Shown piece by piece: positions 19,701 to 27,387 of a stretch of DNA of 64,000 bases. Location of the stretch: positions 242,160-306,159 of the forward strand of contig CAZSQA010000001.1 of assembly GCA_964608915.1 (NCBI GenBank), in the 5' to 3' direction. The position numbers were made by a program, and so were the translations under genes. A model generated the notes under the pieces. It saw only the letters and a program-made list of their open reading frames with translations, searched no databases and had not been told where the DNA came from. Each line of letters starts with the position of its first letter. Position 1 is the stretch's first letter. The DNA is from QWQI01 sp964608915 (lineage in GTDB: Bacteria > Planctomycetota > Planctomycetia > Isosphaerales > Isosphaeraceae).

Positions 19701-19952
19701 GACAAGTCCGGCGGCATCGACGATGACCGTGTCGGGCACCGGTGGTTCGAGGCTCTTCCCGACTTTGACGATCCGCCCTTCTTTTACGATGAGGTCGAGC
19801 GGCATGCCCGGCGAAGTCGAGCCGTCATAGACCGTGCCGCCGCGGATCAGTACCGTCTGGGCGGCGGCGTTCGCCGAAATCATGCAGAGACACAGCAGGG
19901 CGAATCTCGCGAGGAATTTCGAGGTGAATGCGATCGGATTCGGATTCGTCAT
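16734..19952 (-). CDS. Fused D-aminoacylase-like and YtcJ-like amidohydrolase, exported
   Basis: A 1072-residue protein from the ATG at 19952, which gives a signal peptide ending near ANAAAQ. The open frame extends 62 codons further but lacks a leader there. Residues about 35-525 are an N-acyl-D-amino-acid deacylase-like amidohydrolase (GFIDLHNHSD metal motif; GVTTIVTGNCGGG; YASHIRNEG; VHVSHLKASG; ASDGGAHKPGG). Residues about 533-1072 are a second amidohydrolase of the YtcJ/Amidohydro_3 type (LIDSHAHLSM, FFIDGAMGSRGALL, CTHAIGDKGN, RIEHAQVV, LAFGSDFPVE). The junction is at about nucleotide 18356. Each half has a full metal-site motif set, so both may be active. Substrates unknown; D-amino acid or hydantoin-like compounds are possible. 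Confidence 0.88.
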   Translation of the reverse strand: MTNPNPIAFTSKFLARFALLCLCMISANAAAQTVLIRGGTVYDGSTSPGMPLDLIVKEGRIVKVGKSLEPPVPDTVIVDAAGLVVAPGFIDLHNHSDTSIVAPATRDNRNFLHQGVTTIVTGNCGGGATDVAKLYAAIDSEGAGTNVVHLIPHGSIRAIVMNNDERPPTAEELARMNGLIDREMQAGAWGMSTGLIYVPGKFADTDELIALSKTVANHGGIYASHIRNEGSAVVKSVEEAIRIGREARLPVHVSHLKASGKANWGLIAAACEAIEKARAEGLAVTADQYPYVASSTRLSAMVAPDWARVISAKELAEKLKDTAAKEKLAREIRGNLSGRDGGHSIVISRFTPRPAWVGKPLDEIAKAESKQAEEIVIEILLAGDAGAISFGMSEDDVRYGMKKPYVATASDGGAHKPGGADKPHPRAYGTFPRKIRYALDDKTITLEQAIHAATGLPAAILGMTDRGRIAPGLVADLVVFDPKSFRDKSTFADSTQYADGVKHLLVNGKFAIRDGQFTGTLAGKGLKHPQSRPATALIRAGRIWTGDAANPVVEAIAIRDGRILAAGNAADLAKLASAETKRITYPAGSMIVPGLIDSHAHLSMLGSNLDELDLRDCKSQEEVAAKVKKRAGERPGDGWILGRNWDQSLWPGQVFPTRQSLDKALPDRPVWLVRVDGHAGWANGEALKRAKITAASKSQVPSDGQMMTDTAGEPTGLFVDGAMGMVWRAVPPTDDATLERRMLFAQAECLSVGLTGIHDAGLDAQERRVLEKLDRAGQLKLRIYGMASAPADPAAFFRKNRPGVPVAGSGRYEVRAMKFFIDGAMGSRGALLFDDYADDPGHKGLQLIDLKTFENALSAALPTGWQVCTHAIGDKGNALVLDAFEKAFRSVDKSTWAVADPRWRIEHAQVVRRQDVKRFAASGIIASMQPSHASSDQRWADARLGDARARGAYAWGWFFEDGVRLAFGSDFPVEIADPLWGLFGAVTRQAADGSPPGGWRPEHKMTMDKALTGFTSGSAYAQFAEGRLGKIAPGYVADLTVFDHDLFETRGTEILKAKTLATWVEGEIAFQK

Positions 19953-20426
19953 TTCGGCGTATCTTCCCGGAACGGATTTCGAATGCGGGCCCAGAGAGCG
20001 AGTGCGTCGTTCGGACGGAAAAGCGGCATGATCTGGAAAAGTCCGATCGAGCGTAACAGAACGAAGAGGGCTGGTCCAACATCCCGATCCCGGCCATGAC
20101 GGAATCCGGAAAAGCGAAGCTGCGGCATCTTCAATCATTCACGCGTGGTTCGGACTCGTCGGCAACGCGTTTCGGTCACTCGAATTCGGGATGTCGGTCC
20201 GACGAAATGAGGAGTCGTCTGAAGTTCGTCAACGGGTAGCCTTGCCCCGGAGTGCCCCGTGGGTCGGACGAATCGGAAGTATAGGGACAGAATTCGCCGA
20301 TTTTTCGCCAAGGCTCTTGATACGAACTCCTGGGTACGTGAAAATTGACATGCGATGGAGCGTGTTGGGAGATATGGACGCCTTGACTTTACAGACCCGA
20401 GAAGCCCCGAAGCGAGTTCCGTCCAC
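19953..20426. other. Divergent intergenic region
   Basis: About 470 bases between the amidohydrolase (leftward) and the SnoaL-like gene (rightward). It must contain promoters for both. A TTGACA hexamer lies at about 20346-20351, but no good -10 follows at the usual distance. No gene or terminator seen. Confidence 0.4.
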
Positions 20427-21485
20427 ATGCCAGTTCCCGAGACCGTCCGAACGATCGCCGGAATCACTTTCGGTGTGCTGCTGCCTTTGATCGGTCCTCT
20501 CTCCCTTTCGGCCCAGGAGGCCGCTCCGGCCGCACAACCTGCGGCCGTGCAGGCGCAACCCGCGGTCGCCGCACCCGAGGCCGCTCCGCAATGGTCTCCT
20601 GAGCAGCTTCAGATCGTCGACGCTTCCCGCAAGTTCGACGAGGCTTTCGGCAAGGGCGACATCGAAGCGTTGCTGCAACTGTTCTCGGCCGACATTCGGA
20701 TCGTGGACGAAAACGGCGGAGTTTATGCGGGCCTGGAAGAAGCTCGCGCACTTTATTCCGATGGATTCGAGAAAACGCCGGGGGCGACGCTTCGCACGGT
20801 CGTGGAATCGATTCACCTGGTGACGCCCGATGTCGCGGTCGAGGACGGTGTCAGCGTCTTCACGCCGACTGCCGGGGATCCGGTTCAGACCACATATCAG
20901 GCCGTGTATGCCCGCAAAGAAGGCCAGTGGAAGCTCAGCCAATTACGTGACTACGCTCAGGCGCCGGTTACGGATGCCGGCATGCATTCGGAATATCTGG
21001 CGACCCTCGAGTGGGTCGTCGGCGACTGGGTGTTCGAAGGAGCATCAGGGGTCATCACGGGGCATGCGGAGTTCATCGACGACGGGAACGCCATCGAAGT
21101 GAAGTTTCGGTCGCAACAGGACGGCGAAACGAAGACCTTGGCGAGCGTCCGCATCGGTTACGATCCGCGAATCAAACAGATCAAGTCATGGACATTCGAC
21201 TCCGCCGGCGGTCACGGCGTGAGCACCTGGGCCCGGGTCGGCGACGCCGACCGCTGGCTGCTCAAGAACGAGGCCGTGATGCCTGACGGCAAAACGGTCT
21301 CTGCGAGCCAGTTGTTCGAACTTGACGAAACCGGCGAAAAAATCTTCTGGACGACCTTCGACAAAGCGATTGACGGCGTCATTTCGCCCAATCGAGAGGA
21401 AGTCGTCATGACTCGCAAGGCCCCGGCTCCGAGCGATACGAAAGAAGCCCCGGCAAAGCCCGAAGCCGCCAAGCCGACGCAGTGA
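20427..21485 (+). CDS. Secreted SgcJ/EcaC-like (SnoaL fold) protein, duplicated cassette copy 1
   Basis: A 352-residue protein from the ATG at 20427 with signal peptide and an Ala/Pro/Gln-rich linker (AAQPAAVQAQPAVAAPEAAP). Residues about 60-180 are an SnoaL/NTF2-like domain (ASRKFDEAFGKGDIEALLQLFSAD, then EGQWKLSQLRDYA). Residues about 190-325 are a second beta-rich domain (YLATLEWVVGDWVFEGASG...IGYDPRIKQIKSWTFDSAGG). The tail is Pro/Ala/Lys-rich. The same two-domain layout and motifs recur in the gene at 24415, so these are paralogues. Enzyme activity is not evident; the NTF2 fold may bind a small ligand. Confidence 0.85.
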   Translation: MPVPETVRTIAGITFGVLLPLIGPLSLSAQEAAPAAQPAAVQAQPAVAAPEAAPQWSPEQLQIVDASRKFDEAFGKGDIEALLQLFSADIRIVDENGGVYAGLEEARALYSDGFEKTPGATLRTVVESIHLVTPDVAVEDGVSVFTPTAGDPVQTTYQAVYARKEGQWKLSQLRDYAQAPVTDAGMHSEYLATLEWVVGDWVFEGASGVITGHAEFIDDGNAIEVKFRSQQDGETKTLASVRIGYDPRIKQIKSWTFDSAGGHGVSTWARVGDADRWLLKNEAVMPDGKTVSASQLFELDETGEKIFWTTFDKAIDGVISPNREEVVMTRKAPAPSDTKEAPAKPEAAKPTQ

Positions 21486-21580
21486 CGAGCGAATTCGATG
21501 GAATGGCGCCGGTATTGGGATTCGAACCGGCCCCTTCCGCCGATAATGTCACAGTAGACAACTGGTCGAGGAGCCTGATC

Positions 21581-22108
21581 ATGTGCATGTCCGCCCGATT
21601 CCTGCTCGCCGTCTTTTTGTCCGGGTCGTGCCTTGCCTTTTCGCCACTGACGACCCAGGCCCAATTCGGCCAGCCGAATTTCGGCAATATTGGCGGTGGC
21701 ATGGGCGGTGGCGGAGGTATGGGCCATTTTTCTCCGAGCGTGACGAACTCGCTCAATCAGGGGCGTACCAGTCAGCCGAGCGCGATCGGCACCTTCGAAC
21801 GAGCCCGTCAGGAAAATGCATCCGCCAAAACCGCGAGGAACTACGACGACACGTTTTCGAAGCCTTTGAAAATGAAAGGTCTCGAAAGCGATGCTTCGAG
21901 CGCCGCTGTCCGGCGGTTGCTGAATCGCCGGCAAGGGGATTCCGTTACGGCTCGCACCGCTCAGAATCCTCGAGGCAACGGTTCGCCGTTCCGAATTCCT
22001 CCGGGTCTGAGAGAAGTCAAAAACGCACATCGTATCGCACGTGATCAGCCATCGTCGGGTTCGGTCAGTACCGAATCGAGGGCTGAAGCGACGAATTCGT
22101 CTCCTTGA
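21581..22108 (+). CDS. Secreted Gly-rich hypothetical protein
   Basis: A 175-residue protein from the ATG at 21581, which begins a signal peptide (MCMSARFLLAVFLSGSCLAF, cleavage near QAQ). The frame is open from 21482 but the first 33 codons are not leader-like. After the leader there is a Gly-rich segment (NIGGGMGGGGGMGHF), then a polar, Ser/Arg-rich part with no recognised domain. It sits between the SnoaL-like gene and the Gly-rich TPR gene. No equivalent gene exists in the second copy of the cassette, so it is an insertion in copy 1 or was lost from copy 2. Confidence 0.65.
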   Translation: MCMSARFLLAVFLSGSCLAFSPLTTQAQFGQPNFGNIGGGMGGGGGMGHFSPSVTNSLNQGRTSQPSAIGTFERARQENASAKTARNYDDTFSKPLKMKGLESDASSAAVRRLLNRRQGDSVTARTAQNPRGNGSPFRIPPGLREVKNAHRIARDQPSSGSVSTESRAEATNSSP

Positions 22109-22183
22109 TCAAATTCACTTGTCCAAGCTGGACCGATCGACTCGAACCGCAGCGAACCCTGCACCCGGGAGCGTCCCCCTCAG

Positions 22184-24193
22184 ATGGCATTCACTCCGAT
22201 CCGTTCGCGACGATTGCGCACATTCGTCGTCTCCGTACTCATTTTCGGCCTGGCGAGCCCGCCCGCATGGGCTTTTCAACGTGGCGGCCGCGGTGGTGGT
22301 GGCGGGGGTGGCCGTCCAGGCGGTGGCGGATTTTCTGGTGGGGGTTTCCGCGGAGCTTCAGCTCGCCCCTCCGGTCCTTCCATGAGTCGACCGAGCATGC
22401 CTTCGGGCGGCGCCCGGCCAGGCGGCATGGGGAACATGGCGCGACCGAGCATGCCTTCGGGCGGCGCCCGGCCAGGCGGCATGGGGAACATGGCGCGNNN
22501 NNNNNNNNNNNNNNNNNNNNNNNNNNNNNNNNNNNNNNNNNNNNNNNNNNNNNNNNNNNNNNNNNNNNNNNNNNNNNNNNNNNNNNNNNNNNNNNNNGGC
22601 GGCGGTGGTGCGACGACTCTTCCCGGCCAGATCGGCGGCGGCAACCGTCCGGGCGGCTGGAATCGTCCTGGTGGCGGTGGCGACTGGGGTCTCGGCTCCG
22701 GGATCGATCGCCCACCAGGTGGTTGGGGCAACCGTCCCGGCAATCGTCCAGGCAACCGGCCGGACTGGAATCGTCCCGGCTGGAACCGCCCTGGCTACGA
22801 TGGACCTGGCTGGTGGAACGGAGGCAATGCGTGGAACAACAACAATAACAACATCAACATCAACAACAACAACTTGAACCGGCCCGGCAACGGCTGGTGG
22901 ACGAACCGTCCTGGCGGCTGGGGGTACGATCAGAATTTCGGAGGATATCGCCCGCCGTACTGGAACAACCACAACAACTGGCACAACGGTGGCTGGGGTT
23001 GGTCCAACAACGTCGTCAACAACATCTACAATAACAATTCTGGCTATTGGGGTGGCGGCGGTGGCTGGGGCGGCGGCTGGAACAACAACAATTGGTGGGC
23101 CTGGGGTCTGGGCGGCTTCGGGGCCGGCTATTTGACGTCGAGTCTTCTCGGTTGGGGGATGGGCTCTTCGCTCTACAACTGGGGTTATTCGAGCTTCAGT
23201 AACCCCTACTACGTACCGACCAACACGATCGTGGTGCAGCAGCCGACTGCGGTCGTCGTCGATCAGCCCGTGGCCGTTCAAGTGCCAGCCCAACAGCCAG
23301 TGCAGTACGATTACAGCCAGCCGTTGAATACGGAGGCTCCTCAGCCGTCCCAGGAAGTCGCTCAGCCGGCGCTTTCCACCTTCGAACAGGCAAGGGAGAG
23401 CTATATCGCAGGCGACTTCACGGCCGCTCTGAACGGTGTGAACAAGTCTCTGGAAGCACTGCCGAACGATGCCGTCATGCACGAATTCCGGGGCTTGACG
23501 CTCTTCGCACTGGGACGCTACGGCGAAGCCGCCGCGACGATCTACCCTGTGCTCGCCGTCCAGCCCGGTATGGACTGGGCCAGCCTTTCGAGCCTGTATC
23601 GCGACGTGAACGTGTTCACGGATCAGCTCCGCAAGCTCGAAACCTATCGTGACCAGAATCGCGACAATCCGTCCGCGCGGTTCCTCTTGTCCTATCTCTA
23701 TCTCTCGATGGGATATCGGGATCAGGCCAAGACGGAACTCTCCCGTCTGGTCAAGTTGCAGCCGAACGATCAGGTCGCTTCCGGTCTGCTGACGCTTTTG
23801 ACGTCGACCGACGATTCGGGCAACCCGCTCCCGCCCCCGGAAGCGCAGCAGCAGCCTGAGGCCGTACCTGCTGAAGCTCCCAAGGTCGATCCGTCCAAGT
23901 TCCCGCCTGTGACGATGCTGGCCGGTACGTTCACGGCGAAGCCTTCGGACAAGGATTCCATCAGCCTGAAATTGACGGCCGACGGCAAATTCGAATGGAG
24001 CGTGAAGTCGGGCAGTCAGGCACCTCGCGGGTTTTCGGGCAAATTCGAATACGAAGACGGCGTGCTTGCCCTGCTTTCGGAGCAGAACGGTCAGCGGCTT
24101 GTCGGGAGGCTCACGCTCCTGGCCGACAATTCGTTCCGGTTCCAGGTGGTGGACGCTCCGGAATCCGACCCGGGGCTGGTCTTCACCCGTTGA
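22184..24193 (+). CDS. Secreted Gly/Asn-rich TPR protein, cassette copy 1 (contains assembly gap)
   Basis: About 670 residues with the gap counted at face value. Signal peptide residues 1-31 (ending PPAWAFQ). Then a Gly/Arg-rich repeat region with two identical 18-residue units, the N gap, and an Asn/Gly/Trp/Pro-rich section full of WNRPG and NNN runs. A short conserved segment YYVPTNTIVVQQP precedes a TPR-like region at about residues 399-540 (ARESYIAGDFTAALNGVNKSL). The C-terminal part is beta-rich and ends LVFTR. Reading frame is preserved across the gap only by its arbitrary length of 100 N. Function unknown, probably envelope or matrix. Confidence 0.8.
   Translation: MAFTPIRSRRLRTFVVSVLIFGLASPPAWAFQRGGRGGGGGGGRPGGGGFSGGGFRGASARPSGPSMSRPSMPSGGARPGGMGNMARPSMPSGGARPGGMGNMAXXXXXXXXXXXXXXXXXXXXXXXXXXXXXXXXXXGGGGATTLPGQIGGGNRPGGWNRPGGGGDWGLGSGIDRPPGGWGNRPGNRPGNRPDWNRPGWNRPGYDGPGWWNGGNAWNNNNNNININNNNLNRPGNGWWTNRPGGWGYDQNFGGYRPPYWNNHNNWHNGGWGWSNNVVNNIYNNNSGYWGGGGGWGGGWNNNNWWAWGLGGFGAGYLTSSLLGWGMGSSLYNWGYSSFSNPYYVPTNTIVVQQPTAVVVDQPVAVQVPAQQPVQYDYSQPLNTEAPQPSQEVAQPALSTFEQARESYIAGDFTAALNGVNKSLEALPNDAVMHEFRGLTLFALGRYGEAAATIYPVLAVQPGMDWASLSSLYRDVNVFTDQLRKLETYRDQNRDNPSARFLLSYLYLSMGYRDQAKTELSRLVKLQPNDQVASGLLTLLTSTDDSGNPLPPPEAQQQPEAVPAEAPKVDPSKFPPVTMLAGTFTAKPSDKDSISLKLTADGKFEWSVKSGSQAPRGFSGKFEYEDGVLALLSEQNGQRLVGRLTLLADNSFRFQVVDAPESDPGLVFTR
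22388..22495 (+). repeat. Two perfect 54-bp tandem repeats at the edge of the assembly gap
   Basis: 22388-22441 and 22442-22495 are identical copies, each encoding RPSMPSGGARPGGMGNMA. A third copy begins at 22496 and runs into the N stretch, so more repeats are probably collapsed inside the gap. Confidence 0.95.
22498..22597. other. Assembly gap of exactly 100 N
   Basis: A 100-base placeholder of unknown true length, lying inside the Gly-rich repeat coding region of the TPR gene. The real length of the encoded repeat is therefore unknown. Confidence 0.98.
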
Positions 24194-24203
24194 CGAGCGT
24201 CCG

Positions 24204-24236
24204 GCCCGAACTCCACGAAATCGTGGAGTTTCGGGC
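24204..24236 (+). terminator. Strong hairpin after the TPR gene
   Basis: GCCCGAACTCCACGA pairs with TCGTGGAGTTTCGGGC, with one bulged base and a very short loop. It begins 10 bases after the stop codon. There is no T-run, so it is either a factor-assisted terminator or an RNA-stabilising hairpin. Confidence 0.6.
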
Positions 24237-24414
24237 ACGAGTTTCCGGTCACCCCCGGTGTCGATGCCACCAAAAGTGATTCAGCCACTGTCTAGCGCGA
24301 ATCGTACGAATCGAAGCTCAGCGGCATCGGGGTGTGGTCTCGACACTCAGGCTGGCGACCGAATTTCGCCGACATCTTTCGACTCAGCGATTTCACCCTG
24401 AAAGGTCTCTTGCG

Positions 24415-25374
24415 ATGCACGGTTGGCGAATTCTTGCGATGGCGTTCGCCGGCTTTCTGGCGATACTTCCGGGTTCATCGATGGCTCAGGTGTCCGAGTC
24501 CAAACCTGCCTGGAACGATGCCCAGAAGCCGGTCGTCGAAACGGTCGAACGATACCTGGCCGCATTCAACAAGCACGATCTGAAGGCTTTAGAGGATTTC
24601 TTCGCCGAAGACGCGCGACTCGTCACCGTCGACGGCGAGATTCTTGAAGGCCGGCCGGCGATTCTTGAGCTTTTCCGCGAAGGGTTCGAAGGCAATCCCG
24701 GGCTCGTGATGACAAGCGACATTCGTTCCGTACGGCTTGCTGGCGATTCGGTCGCCATCGAAACCGGCTTTCTGGCCACGAAAACCGACGCCGATCCGAA
24801 AGAGAACGTCGTCGCCTATGAGGTCGTCCACGTCAGACGTGACGGACGCTGGCGTCTTTTCGACATATTCGAAACCTCGCCTGCCGAGGATTCCCCTGCC
24901 GAACTGCACGCGGAAAAACTCGCTGCCCTGGATTTCCTCGCGGGCGAGTGGATCGAAGAATCGGAAACGGCCACGATCGAGCACGTCGGCCGATGGACGC
25001 CCAACCACCGGTTTCTGATCCTGAATTACCACTCCGAATCGCCCGACGGCAAGCCGATTCGCGTGGCGGAGCAGCGAGTCGGCTGGGATCCCCGGGCCAG
25101 AACGATCAAATCCTGGCTGTTCGAGGAGGATGGCGGGCACGCCACCAGCACTTGGACGACATCCCCCGAAGGTGATTCCTGGACCCTTCGCGTCGATGGC
25201 GTTCTGGCCGACGGCCGATCGATCGCTTCGACGCTCAAGGTGCAGAAAACCGCAAAAGACCGCATCCGTATCACGGGCTATGACCGCAGCATCGACGGTG
25301 TCGGACAGCCCGACGCACCGGTACGCCAACTGGTGCGTAAACCTCCTGGCAGCGAACCTTCGACCGCAAAATAA
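24415..25374 (+). CDS. Secreted SgcJ/EcaC-like (SnoaL fold) protein, duplicated cassette copy 2
   Basis: A 319-residue protein from the ATG at 24415 with a signal peptide ending SSMAQ. Residues about 30-160 are the SnoaL/NTF2-like domain (VERYLAAFNKHDLKALEDFFAED, then DGRWRLFDIFETSP). Residues about 170-300 are the second beta-rich domain (LDFLAGEWIEESE, WDPRARTIKSWLFEEDGGHA). The layout and several motifs (YDPRIKQIKSWTF against WDPRARTIKSWLF) match the gene at 20427, so the pair arose by duplication. It lies 71 bases before the second Gly/Asn-rich TPR gene. Confidence 0.85.
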   Translation: MHGWRILAMAFAGFLAILPGSSMAQVSESKPAWNDAQKPVVETVERYLAAFNKHDLKALEDFFAEDARLVTVDGEILEGRPAILELFREGFEGNPGLVMTSDIRSVRLAGDSVAIETGFLATKTDADPKENVVAYEVVHVRRDGRWRLFDIFETSPAEDSPAELHAEKLAALDFLAGEWIEESETATIEHVGRWTPNHRFLILNYHSESPDGKPIRVAEQRVGWDPRARTIKSWLFEEDGGHATSTWTTSPEGDSWTLRVDGVLADGRSIASTLKVQKTAKDRIRITGYDRSIDGVGQPDAPVRQLVRKPPGSEPSTAK

Positions 25375-25445
25375 CCGCAAGTTTCCATGAGGCTGGTGTC
25401 GCCCAAAGTGCGACATGTCGAAACAAACGAGTCTGGACCACTGCC

Positions 25446-27347
25446 ATGACGTTCCGCAACTGGATCGGTAGCCGGCACGCGAAAACCCTGACACTCCTGG
25501 CCACCTTCTGGGGCGTGACGTTGCCGCCAGCGGCCTTCGCCTATCGAGGTGGCGGTGGGTTCCGTGGCGGTGGCGGTGGCGGTTTTCGAGGCGGTGGCGG
25601 CATGTCGATGTCCCGTCCGAGCTTCGGTGGCGGTGGCGGCTTTTCGCGTCCGAGTTACGGTGGCGGCGGTGGTTTCTCTCGTCCAAGCTACGGTGGCGGG
25701 GCCGTGTCCCGCCCCAGCTACGGTGGCGGAAATTCGTTTCGCCCTTCGACCGGATATCGTCCGGCTGGTGGTGGCGGCCAGCTCGGCGGCGGCGGGCAAT
25801 TCGCTGGTGGCCGGGGAGAACTCGGTGGCCGTACGGGCGGGCTCGAGAACTGGGGCGGGGCCGGTTCCCACCCGAACTTCGGGCAGAAGCCGCCATGGGA
25901 ATCTGGCGGGGCCGGGCGAAACGTCAACGGCAACATCGGCGACCGCACCAATATCGGCAGCGGCAACATCGGCAACCGCACGAATGTCGGCGGCATCGGC
26001 GACCGAAATATCAATAACATCGGCAACCGCAACATCAACAACATCGGCAATCGCGGGAATTTCAATAACGACCGTATCAATATCAACAACGGCAATATCG
26101 GCAGGGGTAATATCAATGGCTGGGGCGGTCGACCGGGCGGCTGGGGCTATCACCCCGGCTACGGATATCGGCCAGGTTATTGGGGCAACCACGCCGGCTG
26201 GTATAACGGCAGCTGGGGCTGGCACAGGCCAGTGATCAACAATTTCTACGGCGGCTGGGGTATGGGAGGCTTCGGCTGGGGCATGGGCACCGGGCTTCTT
26301 CTGGGCGGCCTGAGTGGCTGGGCCCTGGGATCGAGCCTGAACAACTGGGGATACATGCCCTATTCGAACCCCTACTACGTGCCCACCAATACGGTCGTGG
26401 TTCAGCAGCCGGTTTATGTGGACGGCGCCGCCCAACCGACCTATTCGGAAGTGAATTACAATTACGCCCAGCCGATCGATACCGAGGCCCCTAGCCCTGA
26501 TCAGACTTTGTCCGACGCCGCTCTGAACACATTCGATACCGCTCGTCAGGCTTTCATGAACGGTCAGTATCCCGACGCGCTTTCAGGCGTGGAGCAGTCT
26601 CTGACGAAATTGCCGAACGACGCCGTGCTTCACGAATTCCGGGCAGTAACGCTGTTCGCTCTCGGGCGCTATGCGGACGCCGCGGCGACGCTCTATCCGG
26701 TTCTGTCGATCCAGCCGGGGATGGACTGGACTTCCCTTTCCAGCCTCTATCCGGACGTCAACGTTTTCACTTCCCAGTTGAGGGCCCTTGAGGCCCAGCG
26801 GGACGCGAAGCCGGACGACCCGGCGATCCGCTTCCTCCTCGGATATCTTTATTCGAGCATGGGTTTCAAGGATCAGGCGGCGACCCAATACGAAAAGATC
26901 GTCGCCCTGCAGCCCAAAGATACGCTTTCGGCAGGCCTGCTGAAAGCGATCAAGGGTGCTGATGCCTCCGCGGCTGATCCCGCCAGGCCGGCCGATGGTG
27001 CCGATGTGGCTGCCCAGCCCCCGGCACAGCAGCCGGAAGCGGCGAAAAACCCGGCGCCGGCCGAGATGCTGGCGGGTGCCTGGACGGCCGCCCCTGACGA
27101 CGGTCGGTCGATCGCCCTGAATTTCGAACCCGATTCGAAATTCACCTGGTCCTTCACCCCGCCTGGCGGCAAGCCGGCCGTTTTCAAGGGCACTTACACC
27201 TATGCCGACGGCGTTCTGACGCTCGTTTCGAATCATAACGGCCAGGTGATGGTCGGCCGAGTCGAGAAAATGTCCGACGCGGAATTCCAGTTCCTCTGGG
27301 TCGGATCAGGGCAGGGCGAGCCGGGCCTGGACTTCCGGAAAGGCTGA
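25446..27347 (+). CDS. Secreted Gly/Asn-rich TPR protein, cassette copy 2
   Basis: A 633-residue protein with a signal peptide (ending PPAAFAY). Gly-rich repeats with SFGGGGGFSRPSYGGGGGFS motifs come first, then Asn-rich repeats (NIGNRNINNIGNRNINN), a Trp/Gly-rich stretch, and the conserved NPYYVPTNTVVVQQPVY segment shared with copy 1. TPR-like repeats lie at about residues 356-501 (ARQAFMNGQYPDALSGVEQS, FALGRYADAAATLYPVLSIQ). The C-terminal beta-rich domain ends PGLDFRKG. The two TPR halves align closely, while the repeat regions differ in type. Probably exported and part of an envelope assembly; role unknown. Confidence 0.88.
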   Translation: MTFRNWIGSRHAKTLTLLATFWGVTLPPAAFAYRGGGGFRGGGGGGFRGGGGMSMSRPSFGGGGGFSRPSYGGGGGFSRPSYGGGAVSRPSYGGGNSFRPSTGYRPAGGGGQLGGGGQFAGGRGELGGRTGGLENWGGAGSHPNFGQKPPWESGGAGRNVNGNIGDRTNIGSGNIGNRTNVGGIGDRNINNIGNRNINNIGNRGNFNNDRININNGNIGRGNINGWGGRPGGWGYHPGYGYRPGYWGNHAGWYNGSWGWHRPVINNFYGGWGMGGFGWGMGTGLLLGGLSGWALGSSLNNWGYMPYSNPYYVPTNTVVVQQPVYVDGAAQPTYSEVNYNYAQPIDTEAPSPDQTLSDAALNTFDTARQAFMNGQYPDALSGVEQSLTKLPNDAVLHEFRAVTLFALGRYADAAATLYPVLSIQPGMDWTSLSSLYPDVNVFTSQLRALEAQRDAKPDDPAIRFLLGYLYSSMGFKDQAATQYEKIVALQPKDTLSAGLLKAIKGADASAADPARPADGADVAAQPPAQQPEAAKNPAPAEMLAGAWTAAPDDGRSIALNFEPDSKFTWSFTPPGGKPAVFKGTYTYADGVLTLVSNHNGQVMVGRVEKMSDAEFQFLWVGSGQGEPGLDFRKG

Positions 27348-27387
27348 CGGCAAGGCGGTTGCGTTATCATGCGAAGAAAGCGACGAC

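Noticed and set aside
20346..20351. TTGACA hexamer upstream of the SnoaL-like gene
   Set aside because: No -10-like hexamer follows at 16-18 bases, so I do not call a promoter.
22836..22874. AAC/AAT trinucleotide run that looks like a simple repeat or CRISPR-like array
   Set aside because: It is coding sequence for Asn-rich protein (NNNNNININNNN). There are no spaced identical repeats, so it is not a CRISPR array.
22358..24238. Minus-strand 626-codon frame opposite the TPR gene
   Set aside because: It passes through the assembly gap and is Val/Ala/Arg-rich without domains. It is a shadow of the Gly/Asn-rich gene.
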